A stretch of DNA of 64,000 bases, taken from contig CAADTH010000004.1 of the NCBI GenBank assembly GCA_900751885.1, forward strand, positions 1-64,000, given 5' to 3'. The notes under the pieces were generated by a model. That model did not search any database and had not been told where the DNA came from. It saw nothing but the letters and a program-made list of their open reading frames with translations. Source of the DNA: Clostridia bacterium. GTDB lineage: Bacteria > Bacillota > Clostridia > UBA1381. This document shows positions 24,845 through 31,988 of this stretch, one piece after another; the first letter of the stretch is position 1; every line of letters starts with the position of its first letter. Both the position numbers and the translations under genes were made by a program.

Positions 24845-24872
24845 ATTTCCCTTCGGAAATGTGCTCCTTTTA
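24835..24872. terminator. Bidirectional terminator
   Basis: AAAGGAGTACATTTCC / GGAAATGTGCTCCTTT with a CTTC loop. It ends the minus-strand gene at 24878 and cuts off the SLOG remnant. Confidence 0.85.
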
Positions 24873-24877
24873 TTAAA

Positions 24878-27493
24878 TCAATCAAACATTGCCAAAGGTG
24901 TTTGCGTTTTGTCTATTTTTGAGACAATCGACGCCAAGCGCTTTTGTGCGTCCCACTGCACCTGATATCCAAGAGATTCCGATAGGAATCGAAGCGGAAT
25001 CATCGTCTTATCGTCTTTCAAATACGCCGGCGCGTCCAGCGTTACTTCCTCGCCGTCCACCAGCGCAGTGTCACTGTCAATCTGAAATACAATATTTTTC
25101 TCCCCCTGCCAGACGCTAACCTGCCGTTGCTCTGCATGCCATTCCACGTAAGCGCCCAGCTTTTCAAAGAAGAACCGCATCGGAACCATGGTACGGTCAT
25201 TGCTGATTTCCCCAGGCGTCAAAAAGCCCAAGAGCTCTCCGTCCAATCTGACCAGAACCGGCTCTGTTTTCTCATCCTCGAATTCAAAGGTTTCATACCG
25301 GCAGACAACCTGTGTTTTATTGTCCACATGCAGTACCTTCAAAAGCTGCAAATAGCGGTTGGGAAGTATGATATCCGTCCAGTGAATACCATCCTTCGAC
25401 ACGGCAAGCCGGTTTTCTGCCGAATCTGTGTCAGAGGCTTTCCATGACCTAATCTCATAAAACACGTCGCCTGCCATTTGAATGTTTCCAGGCTTTTGCC
25501 CCTCATAGCAGATTTTTTCCGTTTTTCCATTCTCAATCTGATAGATTTCATGATTCTTCACCGTCAGAACCGCATCCCTGCCCGCTTTCGGAACGTATTG
25601 TGTGGACGCAAGCGGAGTGAAGGTCGAGTTATCCTTTGAGAAATACGTTTTATCTGACTGTACATACAATGTTCCATCCGCAAAGGTCATGTCATAGATA
25701 TACGTAGGGAATTCCCGCGCGCCGAGATAGGAGAATGCTTTGTCAAAAAAGTACACCTTATTCTGCTTTTCCATATTTGCGATAAATCCTTGTGGGTATT
25801 CATCCCACGCGCAAAACCGCGCGGCATATCCGGACGCGGTTGCGACAATGGTAAAATCCTGTGTCCGTCCGGAAAAAATGCGCTCCGTGTCCGCAGGCAG
25901 GAAAACCCGCTCCCAGCCGCTTTGTGTCTGGCGGTACAGCTGCCCGTGCTCCCAGCCCATGTATTCTTTCCCATTAAAGAATGTGACCCTGTTTACCTTG
26001 TCGTACTTTGTATAGTTGTGAAATGAGACGCCGGGATCGCTTCCCAGATAGGAATAGCGGTCGATTTTCAGCGAATTCACCATGCCGCCGAAGCAGTTAG
26101 TCGGCAGGATGACATCAATGAAATAAAACTTTGTCTCGCCCGGCTCGACCGGAATGCTTGCCATGCAGTCCTCCCTTTTTTGCTCTGTCGTTCCCTTTGT
26201 CAGAGCGTATGCATTTTCCGGCTTTAATGTATAGGGATTGAGCATCGTCTCGTTTTCATCGCGGATCACGACAATATTGCTGGCATATACGGTATCGAGC
26301 ATGTAGTTGACATAACGCTTTCGTGTGTCTGTATTCGTCACCTTCAGCCGGTAGCGGTTTGTCACGCCAAAATTGCCTAAATTGAATTCCCACTTTAAGT
26401 CCGGGGGATTGTCAATATCAAATGTCGGTCCATTTGGCGCGTTTGGAATGTGCTCCTCTATCTTCCACGGCATTCCCTGCTCATATTCCTTGGTGTCATG
26501 ATGGTAAATATCAAATGTCCAGATGTTGTCCCTTTGACTTTGCGGAACATCGATTCCATAAAAAGTTCTCTTCGTATCGTCCTGATACGTCAGAGAAAGC
26601 ATATCGCTTCCAGCGGCAATCTCCTTGCTAAAGCGGTACTCATCGCGAGACGGGTTGATGTTTGTCATCCAATACGGTACAACATTGCCGTCCTTGTAAT
26701 ATTGGTTTGTCACCTTCGCCATCACGCGCTCACCGTCTTGATCCCCCGGTTCAATCGTGACATCCAAATCCGCTTCCACGACAGGCAGTGTCCGCGTGTC
26801 GATTCCCTTGACCGACGTGTCGCGGTGGTATGAGCCGGGCGCTGCATTTGGATTGTGGTAGCTTCTATCGCCTGCAAAACCGTAATGCTTCAACGCCGCA
26901 AAATTGACATCTGCCTCTCCCTCCAAAATCGTAAAGTCCACAAGCATGTTGAAGGTCGTGTTTGGCTTGATTGCCTCATAATTATAAATATAGCTGCTCA
27001 TCCATTCCCTGCCATTGAGCCTAAATTCATGCGGAAACCGCGCCTTGAGCGGCTGGTATGGGACAAATTGCTGTGTCCCATCCAGAGAGCGGATGTTCAT
27101 ATTCATGAAATCGGACCATGCTCCGAGACAAATCCAATGCTCGGTTTGCTTTGGAATGTAGTAAGCAACAGAATTGATTCGAATAACGGCATTGTCTGAG
27201 ACAAGCTCCATATCCGGCTCCAAATCGAATCCTGCCGAGTTATAAAAACAAAAAAATACGCTGTAGCGATCCGGACCCAGCTTTTCATTTTTCATCATAT
27301 AGGTGCTGTTTGGATTTTCCTTTGTGGAAACGTCATTTGCTGTTATGTACTCTGGATTGTTGCAATAAATGTATTGCCCCCCTCCAGATTGATAAAATTC
27401 AATCGGAACAGGTTCGCTCTGTGCGAAGCAGGCTACTTGAAACCCAATCAAGCAGGCGGCAACCAAAGAAAAAAGCCACCCTATTTTCCTCAT
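24878..27493 (-). CDS. Large secreted protein with C-terminal copper-amine-oxidase-N stalk domain
   Basis: An 871-residue exported protein. I place the start at 27493 because GGGAGG precedes this ATG and a good signal peptide follows (WLFSLVAACLIGFQVACFAQ). The in-frame extension to 27580 has neither. Residues about 30-480 are beta-rich and not recognised. Residues about 490-740 contain propeller-like repeats (DFTIVATASGYAARFCAWDE, LAVSKDGIHWTDI). The last 120 residues form a 'copper amine oxidase N-terminal' domain (RTMVPMRFFFEKLGAYVEW, MIPLRFLSESLGYQVQWDA). The same module is fused to the rhamnogalacturonan lyase at 13613 and the protein at 52852, so it is probably a surface module. The role is unknown. 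Confidence 0.8.
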   Translation of the reverse strand: MRKIGWLFSLVAACLIGFQVACFAQSEPVPIEFYQSGGGQYIYCNNPEYITANDVSTKENPNSTYMMKNEKLGPDRYSVFFCFYNSAGFDLEPDMELVSDNAVIRINSVAYYIPKQTEHWICLGAWSDFMNMNIRSLDGTQQFVPYQPLKARFPHEFRLNGREWMSSYIYNYEAIKPNTTFNMLVDFTILEGEADVNFAALKHYGFAGDRSYHNPNAAPGSYHRDTSVKGIDTRTLPVVEADLDVTIEPGDQDGERVMAKVTNQYYKDGNVVPYWMTNINPSRDEYRFSKEIAAGSDMLSLTYQDDTKRTFYGIDVPQSQRDNIWTFDIYHHDTKEYEQGMPWKIEEHIPNAPNGPTFDIDNPPDLKWEFNLGNFGVTNRYRLKVTNTDTRKRYVNYMLDTVYASNIVVIRDENETMLNPYTLKPENAYALTKGTTEQKREDCMASIPVEPGETKFYFIDVILPTNCFGGMVNSLKIDRYSYLGSDPGVSFHNYTKYDKVNRVTFFNGKEYMGWEHGQLYRQTQSGWERVFLPADTERIFSGRTQDFTIVATASGYAARFCAWDEYPQGFIANMEKQNKVYFFDKAFSYLGAREFPTYIYDMTFADGTLYVQSDKTYFSKDNSTFTPLASTQYVPKAGRDAVLTVKNHEIYQIENGKTEKICYEGQKPGNIQMAGDVFYEIRSWKASDTDSAENRLAVSKDGIHWTDIILPNRYLQLLKVLHVDNKTQVVCRYETFEFEDEKTEPVLVRLDGELLGFLTPGEISNDRTMVPMRFFFEKLGAYVEWHAEQRQVSVWQGEKNIVFQIDSDTALVDGEEVTLDAPAYLKDDKTMIPLRFLSESLGYQVQWDAQKRLASIVSKIDKTQTPLAMFD

Positions 27494-27674
27494 CGTTTCG
27501 TCCTCCCAGTTTTTTATTTTTTTGCAGCCTACCCCTTTTCTTTTCATCACAAATAAAAAAGCTTCACCTCCATTTGTCAATCTCCCTGATTATTCTACCT
27601 AATACGATTTTTTCTTCCCTTATTTCTTCCATTTTACCACTTTTGCTTCTAAAAATCAAATTTGATTTCCCAAC

Positions 27675-27702
27675 CAAAGGTTTCTTGATAAAGGAACCTT
27701 TG
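27675..27702. repeat. Inverted repeat in the divergent region
   Basis: CAAAGGTT, 12 bases, AACCTTTG. It overlaps a TTGACA (27700-27705) upstream of the hydrolase at 27783 and lies in the 289-bp region shared with the gene at 27493. A second small hairpin, AACCGA / TCGGTT (27730-27749), lies in the leader. An operator is possible; no regulator is known. Confidence 0.4.
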
Positions 27703-27782
27703 ACAGCTTGTATCATATACTATGGATAGAAACCGATTTGTGTCGGTTTTGCTACATGCGTTTTTTAAGGAGGATTTTTAAT

Positions 27783-28592
27783 ATGTTTTATGTAAAATCG
27801 ACAGACGGAACAAAAATTGCTGTCTATGACTACAATCCGCGCTGTCAAAATACTGTGCTTCTTGTACATGGCTGGCCGCTTTCCCACAAAATTTATGAAT
27901 ATCAGATTGAGCTGCTCACAAGGTACGGATACCGCGTGGTCGCTATCGACCTTCGGGGGTTCGGCGCATCTGACACGCCGGCGTGCGGATACCACTACGA
28001 CCAGATGGCACAGGATATCTACTGCGTCGTGTCTGCTCTTAGGCTTCGCAATTTTACTTTGGTGGGCTTTTCAATGGGCGGTGCAATCGTGCTTCGGTAT
28101 ATGCGAAAATGTAAAGGATTTGGCGTAAAAAAATTGATTTTGCTTGCCGCCGCCGCACCTTCATGGACACAGCGTCCAGGCTATCCGTATGGATTATCAC
28201 GTGAATACGTCAACGAGCTGATCGATCTCGCACAGACAGACCGTCCAAAGCTGTGTGAGAATTTTAGCCATCAGCTCTTTGCAAGCCCTCAGACAGACGC
28301 CGCCGTCGAATGGTTTCGAGACATTGCCCTGTCAGCATCCGGAACCGGAACCGTAAGGTCTGCGATTTCACTTCGGGATGAGGATGGAAGAGTCGATCTT
28401 CCATTTGTACGCGTGCCGACTGTGATCATTCATGGTGCGAAGGATGTCGTGGTTACCAGTGAGCTTGCCGAAATCCAGCACAAGGCGATACCAAATTCCA
28501 AATTGTATACGCTCGAAAACAGCGGTCACGGAATTATGTATGACCAGCTTGCACTGTTTAATCAATGCTTTTTGCAGGCAATGGAATGTTAA
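27783..28592 (+). CDS. Alpha/beta hydrolase (non-heme peroxidase/esterase type)
   Basis: A 269-residue alpha/beta hydrolase. I place the start at 27783 with AAGGAGG upstream; the in-frame extension to 27708 is unsupported. The oxyanion region is LLVHGWPLSHKIY, the nucleophile elbow is GFSMGG (Ser about 95), the acid is in HGAKDVV, and the catalytic His is in NSGHGIMYDQ. The layout is typical of the chloroperoxidase/aryl esterase branch. The substrate is unknown. It has no operon partners. Confidence 0.88.
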   Translation: MFYVKSTDGTKIAVYDYNPRCQNTVLLVHGWPLSHKIYEYQIELLTRYGYRVVAIDLRGFGASDTPACGYHYDQMAQDIYCVVSALRLRNFTLVGFSMGGAIVLRYMRKCKGFGVKKLILLAAAAPSWTQRPGYPYGLSREYVNELIDLAQTDRPKLCENFSHQLFASPQTDAAVEWFRDIALSASGTGTVRSAISLRDEDGRVDLPFVRVPTVIIHGAKDVVVTSELAEIQHKAIPNSKLYTLENSGHGIMYDQLALFNQCFLQAMEC

Positions 28593-28657
28593 ATATTGGA
28601 TTTTTTATTCCACTTTTGCAGTTTTGTGACCATTTTGTTGCAAATTGATGTTTTTTC

Positions 28658-28686
28658 TTGACAATCGGGCAGAACATGAGTATAAT
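28658..28686 (+). promoter_or_regulatory. Consensus sigma-A promoter of the orphan RNA
   Basis: TTGACA (28658-28663), exactly 17 bases, TATAAT (28681-28686): a full consensus match. The next supported ORF begins about 280 bases downstream, beyond an intrinsic terminator. Confidence 0.85.
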
Positions 28687-28692
28687 ATTTTA

Positions 28693-28887
28693 TTGTAGCC
28701 GGTATTTATTATTCTATAACTAATGTCGGCTTTATCCATTTTTCGTTATGGATAGGTACAATTTATTTTTAGAAATAGCTTCATCACCTGCTTCTAAAAA
28801 TAAGTTTACCGTATCCTGCACGATACGTGCGACGAAGGTTAAGTGTAAGTGGAGAAAGAGCATTCCCTATGGGAATGCTCTTTTTCT
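28693..28887 (+). ncRNA. Candidate structured small RNA of about 195 nt
   Basis: A transcription unit with a consensus promoter and a perfect intrinsic terminator but no ORF. Four internal hairpins are visible. H1 is GCCGGTAT (28698-28705) with ATGTCGGC (28723-28730). H2 is TATCCAT (28733-28739) with ATGGATA (28748-28754). H3 is a 12-bp perfect stem, TTATTTTTAGAA (28763-28774) with TTCTAAAAATAA (28792-28803). H4 is CGTATC (28810-28815) with GATACG (28822-28827). A purine-rich single-stranded tail follows. The terminator is AGAGCATTCCC / GGGAATGCTCT (28857-28881) with a T-run. The 5' and 3' ends do not pair, which argues against 6S RNA. I do not recognise an Rfam family; a clostridial raiA-type or other orphan RNA is possible. 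Confidence 0.65.
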
Positions 28888-28965
28888 TTGCATCCATTTT
28901 TGTACTTTCTTGTAGATTCGGAGGAGCTATGATACAATAGAGAAAATAAAAAGGAGGTGGCATGT

Positions 28966-29430
28966 ATGCAATCGCGTTATCTATATCAAACAAAAATAGG
29001 GCGAATCGGAATCTCACAAAATGGGGATTCTATCACAGAAATCTGTCTTTCTCCTTCCTGGTCGTCTCTGACAAAGGAAACTCCACTTTTGAGACAGACT
29101 GCAGAGGAGCTTTTTTCCTATCTGGATGGAAAAAGAAAAGCCTTCTCTGTTGCTCTTTCGCCACAAGGCACGCCATTTCAACAAAGGGTTTGGCGTGCGC
29201 TTTGTGATATACCATATGGACAGACCAGAAGCTATGGTGATATTGCGCGTGCCATAGGAAATCCAAATGCCGCGCGCGCGGTGGGAATGGCAAATCATAA
29301 TAATCCCATTCTCATCATGATTCCTTGCCACCGCGTTATCGGCGCAAATGGTACTCTCGTCGGATATGGAGCAGGGCTTGATACAAAGCAATATCTTTTA
29401 GAGTTAGAGGGCGCACAATACCAAAAATAG
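28966..29430 (+). CDS. ogt: Methylated-DNA--protein-cysteine S-methyltransferase
   Basis: A 154-residue DNA repair protein. The start is the ATG at 28966 with AAGGAGG eight bases upstream; an in-frame GTG three codons earlier sits too near that site. The acceptor cysteine is in IMIPCHRVIGANG. The helix-turn-helix and arginine finger part contains GQTRSYGDIARAIGNPNAARAVGMA. It removes alkyl groups from O6-alkylguanine in a suicide reaction. It is followed 12 bases later by nfo, forming a small DNA-repair operon. Confidence 0.96.
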   Translation: MQSRYLYQTKIGRIGISQNGDSITEICLSPSWSSLTKETPLLRQTAEELFSYLDGKRKAFSVALSPQGTPFQQRVWRALCDIPYGQTRSYGDIARAIGNPNAARAVGMANHNNPILIMIPCHRVIGANGTLVGYGAGLDTKQYLLELEGAQYQK

Positions 29431-29442
29431 AAAGGACAAGCT

Positions 29443-30279
29443 ATGATTATTGGGTCACATCTATCCGCCGCCAAGGGATTTTACAAAATGGGAGAAACTG
29501 CTGTGAGTATGGGAGCGAATACATTCCAATTCTTCACCCGGAATCCACGCGGTGGCAGTATTAAAAAATTAAGTCCGGACGACATCCAAGCCTTTTTGGT
29601 ACTGGCGAAAAAACATGATTTCCCGGTTGTTTTGGCACATGCGCCGTATACGCTCAATGCAGCCTCTGATAAACCGGCGGTGCTGGAGTTTGCGTACGAG
29701 GCAATGACAGAGGACCTTGCACGCATGGAATATCTGCCGGGAAATCTCTATAATTTTCATCCAGGAAGCCATGTCGGTCAAGGGACGGAGGCTGGAATTG
29801 AAAAAATCGCATCACTTTTGAACCGTGTCCTTCACCCAGAACAGACAACTACTGTTCTACTAGAGACCATGTCTGGAAAGGGAAGTGAAATCGGCGGGAG
29901 CTTTGAGGAGCTTCGGGAAATTCTGGACCGGGTGACGCTCTCTGAAAAGATGGGGGTATGTATGGATATCTGTCATGTCCATGATGCTGGGTATGACGTC
30001 GTGCACAATCTGGACACTGTTTTATCTGAGTTTGACCGAATCATTGGGCTTGAGCGGCTTCTCGCAATCCATCTCAACGACAGCATGAATCCGCTGGGCA
30101 GTCATAAAGACCGCCACGCCCTGATTGGAAAGGGGACGATTGGGCTGGATGCTATGGTGCGTGTGATTCGTCATCCGGCGCTTCGGCATTTGCCATTCTT
30201 TTTGGAGACACCGACAGATGAAGTGGGGCACGCGGAGGAAATCCGTGTTTTAAGAGAGGCGTACGAGTCGCAGCCATAA
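29443..30279 (+). CDS. nfo: Deoxyribonuclease IV (apurinic endonuclease)
   Basis: A 278-residue TIM-barrel AP endonuclease of standard length. It has the three-zinc ligands in typical segments: GSHLSAAKGFYKMGE, LAHAPYTLNAAS, FHPGSH, LLETMSGKGSEIG, CMDICHVHDAGYD and HLNDSMNPLGSHKDRH. It cuts the backbone 5' of abasic sites. It is probably co-transcribed with the upstream ogt gene, and convergent with mutY; a bidirectional terminator separates them. Confidence 0.97.
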   Translation: MIIGSHLSAAKGFYKMGETAVSMGANTFQFFTRNPRGGSIKKLSPDDIQAFLVLAKKHDFPVVLAHAPYTLNAASDKPAVLEFAYEAMTEDLARMEYLPGNLYNFHPGSHVGQGTEAGIEKIASLLNRVLHPEQTTTVLLETMSGKGSEIGGSFEELREILDRVTLSEKMGVCMDICHVHDAGYDVVHNLDTVLSEFDRIIGLERLLAIHLNDSMNPLGSHKDRHALIGKGTIGLDAMVRVIRHPALRHLPFFLETPTDEVGHAEEIRVLREAYESQP

Positions 30280-30294
30280 GGAGATAAAATAAAA

Positions 30295-30324
30295 ATACTC
30301 CCGGTACAAAAGTACCGGGAGTAT
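30295..30324. terminator. Bidirectional terminator between nfo and mutY
   Basis: ATACTCCCGGTAC / GTACCGGGAGTAT with an AAAA loop. Confidence 0.88.
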
Positions 30325-31365
30325 CTATTTGAGAATCTCTTTTGCTTTTTCGACATACTTTTTGAGCGCAGTCGGGAACGCATACTCTGAAAGCTGCGCA
30401 CCATCTATCCAAACCCCATCTATTTTTTCTTGGACACGCACAATGTATCCTGTCATGTGCCATTCCAGATGGGTAAAAATATGCTTTGCAGAGATTGTCA
30501 CATCTTTTTTACTGTCCCCAATTCCTATTTTATCTAAAAAACACTCCGCGTCCTCCTGTGTATTTGGAAATTCCCAAAGCCCGGCTAAAATACCGGTATC
30601 CGGTCGTTTTTGAATCAAAATTTCCTGTCCCTTTATAATCAAAAAAACTGTTCTCTCTTCGATGCGTCTCGGCTTTTTTTTCTTTTTCACCGGTATCGTA
30701 TCAGTCAAGCCCTTTTGATACGCCATACACATAGATGCGACCGGGCACTCCTCACATTTCGGCGCACCATTCGGCAGACAGACCATGGCCCCAAGCTCCA
30801 TCAGTGCCTGATTGAAATCCCCGACCTCCTCAGGGAGAATGTCCATCACCTTTTTTGTAATGTCCCTTTTTACAGCCGGAATCGTGATATCACGCTCATC
30901 TCCTGTGATGCGGCTGATGACGCGAAGGACATTGCCGTCCACAGCAGGGACAGGTAATGAGAAGGCAATGGACGCAACCGCGCCCGCTGTATATGCCCCC
31001 AAGCCCGGCAGTGCACAAAGCGCGTCATAGTCTTTCGGAAATTCGCCGTTGTAGTGCTCTACAATCTCCTTTGCCGCTTTTTGCATATTGCGCACGCGGT
31101 TATAGTATCCAAGCCCCTCCCAAAGCTTTAGCAGCTGTTCCTCCTCTGCGTCGGCAAGGCTTTGCACATCAGGAAGTGCGGTCAAAAACCTTGAAAAATA
31201 CGGCTTGACCGCTTCAACTCGCGTTTGCTGAAGCATGATTTCCGACACCCATACCCGATACGGCGAATGATCCTCACGCCACGGAAGAATTCTCGCATGG
31301 GCATGATACCAGTCAAGAAGTTTGGGAACAATCTGTCCGAGGGATTCGCCGGATAAGTTTTTCAT
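30325..31365 (-). CDS. mutY: A/G-specific adenine glycosylase
   Basis: A 346-residue base-excision repair enzyme. The catalytic Glu is in VSEIMLQQTRVEAV. The helix-hairpin-helix and catalytic Asp are in LPGLGAYTAGAV and VPAVDGNVLR. The [4Fe-4S] ligands are in CLPNGAPKCEECPVASMC (spacing C-x7-C-x2-C-x5-C). A C-terminal NUDIX-like domain (about 230-346) recognises 8-oxoG. It removes A paired with 8-oxoG. Its start overlaps the end of the NUDIX gene by 53 bases, which suggests coupled translation. Confidence 0.95.
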   Translation of the reverse strand: MKNLSGESLGQIVPKLLDWYHAHARILPWREDHSPYRVWVSEIMLQQTRVEAVKPYFSRFLTALPDVQSLADAEEEQLLKLWEGLGYYNRVRNMQKAAKEIVEHYNGEFPKDYDALCALPGLGAYTAGAVASIAFSLPVPAVDGNVLRVISRITGDERDITIPAVKRDITKKVMDILPEEVGDFNQALMELGAMVCLPNGAPKCEECPVASMCMAYQKGLTDTIPVKKKKKPRRIEERTVFLIIKGQEILIQKRPDTGILAGLWEFPNTQEDAECFLDKIGIGDSKKDVTISAKHIFTHLEWHMTGYIVRVQEKIDGVWIDGAQLSEYAFPTALKKYVEKAKEILK

Positions 31366-31888
31366 AGTAGAACAGCATCTCCTTTTCTGTCACATACTTT
31401 GATAAAAGCCGGATTGGAAGCCAGCCGGCAGCACTGTTTTCGTCAGGCTTCGGAAAAACAGGCTGTGTGTCGTCCGCCTCGAAAAGATAGGCGGCATTCG
31501 CGTGCAAATGCGCACTGACATGCTGTCCGTTTTTTATGTGTCCCTTTACTGTCAGAATGTCAAAGGACACCATTGAAGGAAATAACGGTTTCAGCTTTTC
31601 TATCCCTGTCTCCTCCTTTGCTTCCCGAACGGCGGTACATAAAAGGTTCTCTTCTCCGTCCGCGTGTCCACCTGTCCATGACCAAGAATCATAGATATTA
31701 TGATAGATCATCAAGGTCTTATCACGCGTGGAATTTACAATAAATGCCGAAGCAGTCAAGTGAATCAGCGGATTGTCCCGCGTGGAGATATCCCCGAGCT
31801 GTTCGCTTGCAAACAGCGCTGACGCTCTGTCCGCTTTCTCCCTATCATCTTGTGGGGTATAGCACTTCAATTCTTCTATCCAATTCAT
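31313..31888 (-). CDS. NUDIX hydrolase
   Basis: A 191-residue protein; I choose the ATG at 31888 (MNWIEELKCY), with an alternative at 31915. The NUDIX box is visible as GHADGEENLLCTAVREAKEE followed by TGIE, fitting G-x5-E-x7-REUXEEXGU. It probably hydrolyses a nucleoside diphosphate derivative. Its 3' end overlaps mutY by 53 bases. A MutT-like cleaning role for oxidised nucleotides next to MutY is attractive but unproven; the length and the early segment are also like dNTP/IPP-type NUDIX enzymes. Confidence 0.85.
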   Translation of the reverse strand: MNWIEELKCYTPQDDREKADRASALFASEQLGDISTRDNPLIHLTASAFIVNSTRDKTLMIYHNIYDSWSWTGGHADGEENLLCTAVREAKEETGIEKLKPLFPSMVSFDILTVKGHIKNGQHVSAHLHANAAYLFEADDTQPVFPKPDENSAAGWLPIRLLSKYVTEKEMLFYYEKLIRRIPRTDCSQTS

Positions 31889-31951
31889 CTGTATTTTCTC
31901 TCTTTCCATTTGCATAACAAGCTTATTATACGCTACTTTTCCCCATTATGC

Positions 31952-31988
31952 AACAAACAGGGGACAGATTTTCTGTCCCCTGTTTGTT
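31952..31988. terminator. Bidirectional terminator overlapping the oxidoreductase stop codon
   Basis: AACAAACAGGGGACAGA / TCTGTCCCCTGTTTGTT, a 17-bp perfect stem. It ends the operon whose last stop is at 31987-31989. Confidence 0.85.

Noticed and set aside
28784..29017. 77-codon minus-strand frame across the orphan RNA and ogt
   Set aside because: It crosses the terminator hairpin and the start of ogt and has no ribosome site.
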